This document shows positions 54,185 to 62,770 of a DNA stretch of 64,000 nucleotides, one piece after another (within the stretch, counting starts at the first letter, position 1; each line of letters opens with the position of its first letter). Both the position numbers and the translations under genes were made by a program. Source of the stretch: Datnioides undecimradiatus (taxonomy: Eukaryota; Chordata; Actinopteri; Lobotiformes; Datnioididae); assembly GCA_008933995.1 (NCBI GenBank), contig WARS01000028.1, positions 584,001 through 648,000 of the forward strand, read 5' to 3'. The notes below the pieces were generated by a model. That model saw only the letters and a program-made list of their open reading frames with translations. It ran no database searches and was not told the DNA's origin.

Positions 54185-54570
54185 GCTTTCCTTGGCTCCT
54201 GTAGTGTGAAATGCAAACTGTCATTAACTGGGAGAGCAGGGGGGGGTGGGCAAGCGGAGGGGCTTACAGGGGGGAGCCATCAATACAAGACGATGAGAGG
54301 AGTCGGGCGTGTGGGGTAGACAGAGAAAGCCTCTCCCTTCATTGTGTCTCAATAACTTTTAAAAGGAAACTAATCCATTCTGCTCTTAATTGCATGCCAC
54401 GTCCCTGGATGTGCACCCTCCCTTCACCCACCACCACCCAACCCACCCAACATCTCGGCACAATGTGGAGGAGGCGACGTTGAAACGGACTTCCCGAGAT
54501 TCCCATTTCAAACGCCGTAATGAGTTTTTAAAGAACATAATGGTCTATATTATATTATAGGTTTTTTAGC
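54185..54570. other. Candidate conserved non-coding element, discontinuous
   Basis: Complex pieces at 54195-54240 (GTCATTAACTG), 54335-54410 (AACTAATCC, CTTAATTGCATGCC) and 54495-54560 (ATAATGG, TATATTATATTATAGG), separated by G-rich and C-rich filler. Confidence 0.3.
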
Positions 54571-54642
54571 AGGAGGAGGTGAGGAGCCTTGTTGAAGCGG
54601 GGTTGTCTTTTCAAGGGGTTGAAGTGTAAAAGTGTGTGACAG

Positions 54643-54660
54643 CGTGTGTGTGTGTGTGTG
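54643..54660. repeat. (GT)9 microsatellite
   Basis: Short pure array. Confidence 0.9.
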
Positions 54661-54714
54661 CGTCAACGCCAACAACACGTGTGAACCGCGGGGCGCGGCG
54701 GGAGACAGTGCTCC

Positions 54715-54890
54715 GAGGATTAAGGTCTAATTTCTCCTGTTTCTTTCAGCGAGACTCCGCAATCCAACAGATTGATTGGGACTTTTAATTACACCGCGGT
54801 AATTACGGGGGCCAGATCTCGCCGTTTGAAAAGAAAGAATTAAAGTTCATTTTGCTCGGCTAATTATCAAAAGCTCGTCCTGATGCGTGC
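54715..54890. other. Candidate CNE with paired homeodomain inverted repeat
   Basis: Contains TAATTAC (54786-54792) and GTAATTA (54799-54805) as perfect inverted arms around ACCGCG, plus AGATTGATTGGG, GAATTAAAG and GGCTAATTATC words. A pyrimidine-AG boundary (TTTCTTTCAG at 54740-54749) is acceptor-like, but the open frame after it closes within about 30 codons. One of the strongest CNE candidates. Confidence 0.55.
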
Positions 54891-54892
54891 AT

Positions 54893-55370
54893 GCGTGTGT
54901 GTGTGTGTGCAGTCAAAGCTCAACCCCTCCAACCCCTTCCTCCCCGACGCCGACTCAGGACCCCGGATCACAGATACTCCGTAATTAAGTCAAAAAGGTT
55001 ACTCCCGAAATAAAAGATGAGCGCGCCCGTTGAGTGAGGCGCGGAGGGGGGGGGGGGGGGAGAAAGCGAACTGAAACACGCGTCTGACGGGGGGAAAATC
55101 GGATCCCGTCTTTCATTCCTCTAAGTCTAATTCGACCGGATCTGGCGCCACTTTTCCGTCACTATCGGCGCTCGCAAATTACAACATTTCACATTCATCA
55201 GACTTACTCGCGAAGAGGCCGCAGAACAGTAGCTCGCCCGGTAATTGGGTTGATTTTTTTTTTTTTTTTTTTTATTTCCCATCATCCCCCTCCCTTCAAT
55301 AAGTCCAGTCAGCCTCCCTCCCCTCCCTCCCCCCGGCCTCGTCCGGTCAAATCTGCACTTGCTGACATGC
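54893..55370. repeat. Mixed sequence with poly(G)14 and poly(T)21
   Basis: Short (GT)n at about 54896-54909, poly(G) at about 55027-55040, poly(T) at about 55253-55273 and a CCCT-rich tract at 55280-55340. No gene recognised. Confidence 0.7.
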
Positions 55371-55570
55371 AGCACAGTAGCACTGTGCTTCTAATTTTTA
55401 CATTACATTGCATTAGCTTCACCAGGTTTAAGGGGGAAACCAATACAGGAATCATTTTATGGCGTAAAGCAGGAGCTGCGATTTGGGCTCAGGAGTCAAT
55501 CTGGCGCCTGGTGATGATGGCGGTGGAGTTAGCGGGGTTGGCAGGCCTGATTAGACCGTCTTAGGCTGGG
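55370..55570. other. Candidate CNE starting with an 8-bp inverted repeat
   Basis: AGCACAGT (55371-55378) and ACTGTGCT (55382-55389) are perfect arms with a 3-bp spacer. CTAATTTTTACATTAC, GCATTAGC, CAATACAGG and CTGATTAGACC follow in repeat-free sequence. Confidence 0.5.
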
Positions 55571-55941
55571 GAGTCATATATGTGCTATTTCGCTGATAGG
55601 CTGCGAATCTGGATTTCCTGCTCCAGTGCGCTCATGGAGCTAAACCCATCCAACCGAGGAGGCTAGGCAAAGTGGGGAAGGTGATTTCCTCCATCTCCAG
55701 CCCCGCACACACTCTCACACACACACACTTGAGCGCTCGGAGTCACACACATGAGCGCCAGCGCCTCGGCACAACCTCATGAAATCTATTCGAGAGTGTC
55801 TGTGTGCGCTGGTGACAAAGAGCGAAATGTATTCATTGAAGGTTTCCAGGTGGAGGAGGAGGAGGAAAAAAAGATCAAATTTGCTGGACGGCGGCGCCGG
55901 CCTCGTTAAAAAATACATTTTTAATGTATTTTTCAAAGTTG

Positions 55942-55943
<2 letters not shown>

Positions 55944-55973
<30 letters not shown>
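55944..55973. repeat. (AC)15 microsatellite
   Basis: Pure array, preceded by (GGA)n at 55852-55864. Confidence 0.95.
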
Positions 55974-55975
<2 letters not shown>

Positions 55976-56004
55976 AAAGAAAAAACCGTGGTCGCTCGGC
56001 TTCA

Positions 56005-56290
56005 GCCGCCGCCGCCGCCGCCCCAGCTTCGGCCTTTTTATTTTTCCCCCCCCCGCCTCAATATGTCCGTGCATCCGTCCGTTTGTCTGTCTGTCATCCG
56101 AGCTTGCCCACCTGCATCATCCGGGACGCAGCAGCTGCAGTAGCAGTAGCAGTGGCGGCGGCGGCGGTGGCGGCGGCCCGTTCGGTCCATTTAGCAGGGA
56201 CACAATTACGCAATTGTGCGAGCGGACAAATGCGGTGTAGGACAGTCGGGGTCGGTGGTGGTTGGCGGTGGTGGTGGTGGTGGTGGGGTA
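56005..56290. repeat. (GCC)n, (GCGGTG)n and (GGT)n tracts
   Basis: (GCC)n at about 56007-56022, poly(C) at 56047-56054, GC(A/G)GT-type repeats at 56128-56178 and (GGT)n at 56262-56288. They generate Ala- and Trp-rich segments of a spurious 322-codon frame. Confidence 0.85.
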
Positions 56291-56424
56291 ACGCAATCTC
56301 CCACTGCCCTCCTGCTCTTTCCTCCCTCACCTGGCCTCACCCTCAACACCCCTCCCCCCTGTTCTCTCCCCCTCTGTCATCCCAGGCTTGTCCATCTCGG
56401 CCCCGGGAACAGTGGGGAAGCTGT

Positions 56425-56500
56425 GTGTGTCGGCTCTTCCCAACAATTACCTTCAATTACGGCTCACTGCAGTGTGGCCTAGTGAAAGGCTTAGCCATTA
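56425..56500. other. Candidate conserved non-coding element
   Basis: CAACAATTACCTTCAATTACGG and GCCATTAGGAG words immediately before a (CT)n array. Confidence 0.35.
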
Positions 56501-56504
56501 GGAG

Positions 56505-56780
56505 TCTCTCTCTCTCTCTCTCTCTCTCACCCCCTCCCCCTCTCTCCCCCCTCCTCGCTCAATCCTGGAGTCTGGCCAGGCTCCATGTGAAAACGACCCA
56601 AATAGCCCCCTGCTCACTTTACACGCCCCACAGCTCACTTTACGTGAGCCAGCCCCGACCAGAAAACCTCACCGGCACTCTGTTAATTCACATCTTTCAC
56701 TCCCTCGCCTCTCCCTCCTCCACCTGGGCTCTTCTTCTTCTTCTCCTCCCTCCTCCTCCCTCCTCCTCTTCACAGTCTTC
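56505..56780. repeat. (CT)n and pyrimidine-rich tracts
   Basis: (CT)11 at about 56507-56528, then C/T-rich sequence including (CTT)n near 56731-56745 and CCT-rich runs to 56772. Confidence 0.85.
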
Positions 56781-57004
56781 CTTTCTCAGACTTCCCCTCC
56801 GCCGGGACCTGATCCTGTTTGCGGTAGCTGGAGAGTTCAGGGGCGACGGGGACAATGGGCACCCTGAGATGCGACGCTCCCTCCTCCCGTGAGTTCTGAG
56901 CACACTGCAGCAAGTTTAAAGCTGCGTTTCAGGAGGTCCGCACGGAATCGGGATCTCGCCGACCTTCTTCTTTTTTTTGTGGTTTTCGGTGTGTGTGAGC
57001 GTAC

Positions 57005-57155
57005 CCAATCCATCTGGCTACTGTATCCAGTCAACTCCTCCCTTATCTGATCACCTCAGCGGGCCGGGTGCGAACACACAGCGCCTTATCTCCCGGTGTT
57101 GTATTTCTATTCCAGAGATAATTAGCATAGCGTTTGTCCTAAACCCGCAGTGCTA
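57005..57155. other. Candidate conserved non-coding element
   Basis: CCTTATCTGATCACC, CGCCTTATCTCCC (two GATA-type sites) and GAGATAATTAGCATAGCG with TAATTA at 57119-57124. Confidence 0.45.
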
Positions 57156-57159
57156 CACA

Positions 57160-57600
57160 CACACACAGCTTAGGGGAGGGGAAATGTATGTCTTACTTAG
57201 CATCTAGCGCAGACGCCGGGAACAATACGGTGTGTGTAAGCCCAGTCTTTAGCCCGCTGCAGCATCCCCAGGTCCCCGCTGCAGATCTGGGCCCGTGGAC
57301 AAGGAGGTCCGGCTCAGAACAGGACAGCTGTGTCTGGGATCACACTTCTCCGTTACAGAGGGGGCTGACCACGGCCCAGAAGCGGCCCAAAAAACCGTCC
57401 CAGCAAACCCTCCCCTCCCTCCCTGCCTGCGTGCCCAGGAAACCCCTCCAGGGCTCCCCCGGCCGCATCCAAACCTGGGCATCGCCGCTGCCGTTTGTGC
57501 CTCTCGCTTTCAAGGCCGGCCAAGAGCCTCTCCTCCTCCTCTCTGCTCGTTCTCAGCCGAGAGCCTCCCCCTGCCACCTGGCACAGCGGCTCGGCTCGCT
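57160..57600. other. GC-rich unique sequence
   Basis: GC-rich, open on all three plus frames and part of the minus strand over 57240-57600, which indicates stop-poor composition and not a gene. No recognisable domain. Confidence 0.45.
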
Positions 57601-57605
57601 GCTCC

Positions 57606-57607
<2 letters not shown>

Positions 57608-57647
<40 letters not shown>

Positions 57648-57826
57648 ATTCGAGGGTGTACCTTTGGCTCTGTGTTACGGTATATGCCTGCGCTTTTGTT
57701 TGAGCATTGTTCGAGTAGGTGTGTGTGAGCATAAAAGCAGCGCGCATGTTCCCGACTGCCTGCATGTGTGTTCACGCGCACGTGTGTGTGTGTGCATGCA
57801 TGTGTGTGTGTGTGTGTGTGTGTGTG
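57608..57826. repeat. Two GT arrays
   Basis: (GT)18 at 57608-57643 and interrupted (TG)n with a GCATGCA step at 57782-57826. Confidence 0.95.
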
Positions 57827-58004
57827 CGCTTAATACCCCCGTCCTCTCAGGCACCGCGGGCCCTTTCTAAAACGCGTCAGTGATTTTGGCTCCGTCGCCG
57901 GCGACAACACGGTTGGTTTTCAGCACACCACCGGCAAGGCTTACCTCTCAGCCAGGGACGGCCAAGCAGACACTTTCCCTGGACAATCCCCCAGCCTTAC
58001 CCGA

Positions 58005-58022
58005 CCCCCCCCCCCCCCCCCC

Positions 58023-58057
<35 letters not shown>
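58005..58057. repeat. Poly(C)18 and (CA)n
   Basis: Poly(C) at 58005-58022 directly followed by (AC)17 at 58024-58057. The same poly(C)+CA arrangement occurs at 34790-34849. Confidence 0.95.
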
Positions 58058-58058
<1 letters not shown>

Positions 58059-58188
58059 AGCATCCTCATCCAAGCCTGCAGAAACACGGTAAAGGAATAC
58101 TCCGCCTGATCCAAAGGGAGTGGCCCATTCCAATTTCTCCTCAAGTAGATACCTTTGTGATGATGATGTGTGCATGCTCCTGCATGTG

Positions 58189-58276
58189 TGTGTCTGTGTG
58201 TGTGTGTGTGTGTGTGTTGTGCTCCGGGTTTGTAAAGCGTAGGAGGGTGTGGAGAGCGAGCGAGCGAGCGAGCGGA
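58189..58276. repeat. (TG)n and (GAGC)n
   Basis: (TG)n at about 58189-58217 and four GAGC units at 58256-58273. Confidence 0.9.
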
Positions 58277-58304
58277 GGTTTTTAATTTATTTAATTCGAG
58301 TCAA

Positions 58305-58500
58305 ATTTTGCAACCACCCCGACGTGACAGCTGCAAATATACAGTCGATCAGCTGCGAGTGCAATATCAAATATTAGTCTGCGCCGCCTGTCTCCTGCTT
58401 TCAACTCAGCGCCATCAATTGTGCTGCTCTGCCAGGCCTGTCATTGCCGCTGATTTACTGCTGTTTTGCCTAATACACTGTAATGACTCTGTTTATAAAG
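58305..58500. other. Candidate conserved non-coding element
   Basis: GTGCAATATCAAATATTAG, GCCATCAATTGTGC, TGTCATTGCC, GCTGATTTACTGC and GTAATGACTC words in nearly 200 bp of complex sequence between two repeat arrays. Strong candidate. Confidence 0.5.
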
Positions 58501-58517
58501 AACCCGGAGAAGCCACC

Positions 58518-58564
58518 CACACACACACACACACACACGCACGCACGCACACACACACACACAC
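58518..58564. repeat. CA/CG compound array
   Basis: (CA)n with a central (CGCA)n segment; alternating purine-pyrimidine throughout. Confidence 0.95.
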
Positions 58565-58639
58565 TGTTCACTTTCACCCTGCGAAGGCGAAGCGATTGAT
58601 GGCAACAGAACCGTCGGCCGTCTCCTCACGAAAAGTCAA

Positions 58640-58870
58640 AAACAAGGCGCGCTCACGCGGGAAGATCGGGTTGATCTGCCGCCGCAGACCGTGTCTAGAC
58701 GCGGCCCATAAATCAGGCGTTCTCACATTAATAAAAGCAATGACAACGCCGCCTATTAATCACGGCGCCGGGTGTGTAACTTTCACCAACGGCGGAGAGA
58801 ATAAACAAACGTCTTCTCCTCCTCAACGCCACTCACGGCGAATAAGAATCCCGTTTAGGGCCGTTGTGAA
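58640..58870. other. Candidate conserved non-coding element
   Basis: CCCATAAATCAGG, CACATTAATAAAAGC, CCTATTAATCACGG (ATTAAT at 58755-58760) and GAATAAG words with CpG-containing spacers. Complex and repeat-free. Confidence 0.5.
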
Positions 58871-59640
58871 ACTGTCTGGTTGACCCGCGCGAGGGAGGAG
58901 AGCGGGGCAAACGTCCCTCAGCGAGAGTGTTCCCGCTGCTCCTGGCTGCGTCGTCGCAATAATGCGACTCACACGCTGCATGCGAACCGCCGACCGACCC
59001 CGCCCCTGAGGTCGCAGACACAGGTGAAGCTGCGCCTCGTTTCGTCGGTTTACGTTGCAGGGTTTCCCCGAGCTGGGGTGGAGAACGCTGCCAACGAATA
59101 CAGGAAGTCGTCCTTTCCGGGGTGACGTGACGGCGGCTCGTTTCTGTACGAGTGCGCGCCGGCTTCTTGGTCCCGTTCCAAGCGGCGGCGTCTGACGCTG
59201 TGATTTTTGCGGCCGGTGATAAGCGGCGAGTCAGGAAAAGTTGAGATGGGAATCTCCTCCCCCGCCGCCGCCCTCGCCGCCGCCCGCGCGCGCGCTCTTA
59301 TTTGTGCTGTTGTTTCAGCCATGTCAGATAGCGCAAACACACTGCGACGACTCGCGATACAACTCGCGGGGTTATCAGATCTGTAATTGTCTGTGTCTCT
59401 TTTGAGAAAGCGCACCGCTGATTCTTCGGGTAAACATCTACAAACGTAATCCGCCGTCGACTTGATGTGCTTAAACTGGCTGCTCCGTCTCCGAGTGGGA
59501 GCGCCTGCACGAGTGTGTGCAGAAAAGAGAAACAAGAACACACACACACACACAAAAGACGACAAACTGTTTATTTCCGGATGTGCGTGTGTGTGTGTGT
59601 GTGAGACTGAAATCGGCGTGTGTGTTCCGCATGCATCACG
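58870..59640. other. GC-rich unique sequence with short arrays
   Basis: (GCC)n/(CG)n at about 59262-59296, CA at 59539-59553 and GT at 59587-59602. Minus-strand frame 59050-59565 is Ala/Arg-rich from the (GCC)n and unrecognised. Confidence 0.45.
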
Positions 59641-59775
59641 CCGTCCCGATAAGATTTGAGCTGTTTTTCTAATTAGAAGTTGCTGGAATTGTGATCCTTA
59701 TTTTCCCCTCAATTAAATGATACAGCCTCCTGCAAAAGGAGCTTCTAATCAGTTTGTAATTAATGCCGTGGAGTC
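59640..59775. other. Candidate CNE with 12-bp homeodomain palindrome
   Basis: TTCTAATTAGAA (59667-59678) is a perfect palindrome around TAATTA. CCTCAATTAAATG, CTTCTAATCAG and TAATTA (59757-59762) follow, with a CTCCT-GCAAA-AGGAG hairpin near 59727. Ends at a CT tract. Strong candidate. Confidence 0.55.
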
Positions 59776-60700
59776 TCTCTCTCTCCCTCTCTGTCGGCAA
59801 AAACAAACAAAAACAAATAAACAAACAAAACGAGAAAAGCGGCTGCCTTTACACGCTCGTTACCGGGGTCGTTAACGCGTCGCTGCAGGAGTCGATTTGA
59901 AACCGGGCTGCACGTGTGTTTCTTACCGCGGAGGTGCAGCGCTGACGCTCGGGAGGCCGAGGGTCGTCGGGAGCAGCGCGATCGGTTCCTAACGCGGCGA
60001 TAAACAAATGGTTTGAAGTCTGGTTGCACTCAGAGCGCCGGGTCGTATTCATAACCACCACAATCGGCAACAATCAGTAATAATTTGTCATTTTTATTAC
60101 GGAAAGTGTTCATTCTAACACAAATTTGCTGCATTCTCGCTGAAAACGAATGGCTCTGCATGATTAGGCGGGCACAGCATGCAATTCTGCAGACGGTCGC
60201 GGTCCCCAGAGGTTGAACTCCACTGATTTTGCTGACTTTATCGCAATTTTCCTACGTTTTTAAATGTACACAGCGGCTGGACGGACCCCCAAGGAGCCAC
60301 CAGCACGGCTGCACGCTGAGTCTCCTTTGCAGAGGTGCTAACAACAAAAACATGAATATTAGGGCCTTAAAATTAAAATGGCACCGGGGAAATTCAAGTT
60401 TTAAAGACCCTGATATAAAACAGCTGTATGAGACAAAAAGACGCCAAACACAGGAGTGATTTTGGCTTTTTCCCCTCAGCCGAGCGTGCTCTGAGCTTTG
60501 ATTTAGCACTTCCCGTGTGTGCACAAGTACATCGCATATTCATAATCTCAGTTTGATGGAGCTGGACTCTGAACATCTCACCGCAGTCGAAAAGTAAAGG
60601 CTGCAGTCACTGGAGGCCACTGTGCTGCAGACTCAAACGACAACTTGAAATAGGTGAGCGTGTCTCAGTTATACAAGCTTCCACACGCTCTGTCTGTCAG
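59775..60700. other. Unique sequence without recognised feature
   Basis: (AAAC)-like A-rich run at 59799-59828; otherwise mixed sequence. No gene. Confidence 0.5.
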
Positions 60701-60704
60701 TCAG

Positions 60705-60850
60705 TCTGCAGGATAAGGATCTGGATGAGCTCAGGTGATTACACTCTTTAGGCCAATGCTAATTGCAAGGTCTCCGCTCTAAGTACTGTAAAAGTATTAA
60801 TTAAGGCGGGCCATTAATCAAGGCCTTTGGCAGCCGAGTCGAGAGGGAGG
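60705..60850. other. Candidate conserved non-coding element
   Basis: GGTGATTACAC, GCTAATTGC, the palindrome TTAATTAA (60797-60804) and CCATTAATCAAGG (ATTAATCA 60813-60820) in 140 bp. Strong candidate. Confidence 0.55.
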
Positions 60851-61940
60851 CAGCGCTGGGGAACAGAAGAAAGGAAGATTTTCACTTACGGCTTTTTCTT
60901 TCACTTCCTGTGTGTGTGTGAGGAGATGGCCGTGTGTGTGTGTGTGGAGATGGGCGTGTGTGTGTGAAACCGTTTCAGCGCCTCTCACAGGGAGGGGACG
61001 GTGAGGTAAAAGGGGTCACGGAGGTCGTTTTTGGATGGAGCGGGAGGAAGATCGACACTCTCACCCGTCGGGGCTGAAATGTAAAATTAAAAAAAGGGCG
61101 TTACAGGTCAAATCCGCGTCGGCTGAAACACATTGGCGGTTTGGTCCCCGCAGATGTGAAAATGCCTGATTTTACAGTAAAATGGACGTGCACAGGGTTA
61201 AACGTTACATGACTCACCCGTCTGAGTTTTATCGAGTGCATAATTAAGAGGCGCGTCAGCTCTGAGTAACAGTTGGACGCCGTTTGAGTTTCAAGCTACA
61301 TGTTTCAGCAAACAGGCCTCAGTCGGCAACCTTAACCTTATTTTTGGATTATCTGGGAGTTAGGTGGAGTCAGGAAGTCCGAGGGCTTCAAAACGTACGT
61401 CAGGAACATCACTTTCTACAGAACATATGATCAAAACATGGATTCAACCTGTTTCTGTGCATGCAAACTTTGGGTTTTGCACCCATCTACCGGCATTTCT
61501 CACCTTGCCACTTAAAAAGATGCACTGCTTCCTGTTTTGGTGCTTAATGTTTGCATCAGACGCTGCAGAATGAGCCAATACGAAAGTGAGGCCTCCTCTC
61601 ACAACAGCTGAGAGTCAGGATTAAAGCCGAAGGGGTTGCAAACAGAAGCAAAACATGTATGGAGAGGAGGACCGGCTCCGGCGCTCGTAATTAACTCGCA
61701 GGGCTTCAGTGTTTGCCCGTCGAGTTCACCGGTCATCTGTTGATTCAAAGCGCCGAAGCTCGCGCGCCCAGCTCCGCTCATGAATAACTCGTGTTTGTTC
61801 TCCGGGAACAAGTGCGGAGCGCCGACCTTTACGGGATCCCGCTATAATTTGGCCAAACAGAGTCGTGTTTGGACACGGGAAATATTCATATTCGCAGGCT
61901 CCACCGCACTCCCCGCCCCCCCGCCCCCTGCAACCGCAAG
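60850..61940. other. Unique sequence with short GT runs
   Basis: Short (GT)n runs at 60908-60966, mixed filler, and C-rich sequence near 61900-61930. No gene recognised. Confidence 0.5.
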
Positions 61941-62215
61941 CACCAGACTTAAAAGTTAAAATTATACACTGCTTCTTATTAAAAGCTCCGATTATTGCCC
62001 TGAGCCTTAATTTATACATATGCATGGGTTTAAGCTCTAAATATGCAGACGGACGGCGCAGGGAAGAGCAGGAGTGAAATCCTATTATATCCTACCTGTT
62101 AGATGTAGAGTGGTAAGCCCCCTGACTCCCAGCAGAATGGGACTGGAGAGACAAAAGGCATCAGTGCTAAACGGCCGAGGTGATTTTAATCACGCGCTCT
62201 TAGAGAAAGAAAGAG
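61940..62215. other. Candidate conserved non-coding element
   Basis: AAAATTATACAC, CGATTATTGCC, CCTTAATTTATACATATGC, CCTATTATATCC and an inverted pair GTGATT-TT-AATCAC (62180-62193) across 270 repeat-free bp. Strong candidate. Confidence 0.5.
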
Positions 62216-62399
62216 TGAAGGGAAAATAACATCTGAAAACCAATTCAGCGAACAAAGGCCCGAGTGTTCCCCTGTGGCGGGATCGAAGAGGAAGAGAGGA
62301 CGAGCGAAAGAATGAAAGCGGAGAAACGGGGTTTTATCGTGGTTTTGAGTCGGCGAACTGAAGGTTGGGGTTCAGAGAGGCAGGGGGGAGGCAGGTGGT

Positions 62400-62412
62400 G
62401 GAGGGGGGGGGG
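62400..62412. repeat. Poly(G) run in purine-rich stretch
   Basis: G run in a GGA-rich segment (62365-62412). A YY1-like AAAATGGCCGC lies near 62536. Confidence 0.8.
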
Positions 62413-62620
62413 GTCAGAAACCCCCGCCAGGATATTTCGTTTCTATCTCTTTCTCCCCATCTCGCCCAAAAACCCGATGAACATCATTTTCGTGTCTGTT
62501 CCCACTCTCTCGTCTTTCCCGGACCTGTCATTTACAAAATGGCCGCTGAGGGTTGGAGGATGACGCTCAATTTGTAGAGCGTCCGAAACGTGAAAGAGGC
62601 TGTGAGAGACGGAGGGGAAG

Positions 62621-62645
62621 TGTGTGTGTGTGTGTGTGTGTGTGT
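62621..62645. repeat. (TG)n microsatellite
   Basis: Pure 25-bp array. Confidence 0.95.
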
Positions 62646-62649
62646 ACGG

Positions 62650-62770
62650 GGAGGTCGGCGCTCAGGTTTCCCTAATGGCTGCGCGGGGATCGGCCCCCGC
62701 TCTGATTGGCCTGTCAGATGATTTTCTGGGCCCGGAGCCCAGCGAGGGTCCCCGTCGAGGTCTTTGTGCC
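62650..62770. other. Candidate conserved non-coding element
   Basis: TCCCTAATGGC, GGGGATCGGCCCCCGC and CTCTGATTGGCCTGTCAG words next to the (TG)n; GC-rich. Moderate evidence. Confidence 0.35.

Noticed and set aside
54740..54845. Acceptor-like site and 30-codon frame
   Set aside because: The frame ends in a stop without a donor, and the segment is explained better as a homeodomain-rich regulatory block.
55924..56892. Longest open frame in the window (322 codons, +)
   Set aside because: It is built from (CA)n, (GCC)n, (GGT)n, (CT)n and pyrimidine tracts (His-Thr, Ala, Trp, Ser-Leu runs) with no domain; its end at a CCC|GTGAGT-like site is probably coincidence.
57188..57870. Overlapping long plus-strand frames of 171 and 191 codons
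   Set aside because: Several frames are open at once in stop-poor GC-rich DNA and run into (GT)n; no recognisable protein.
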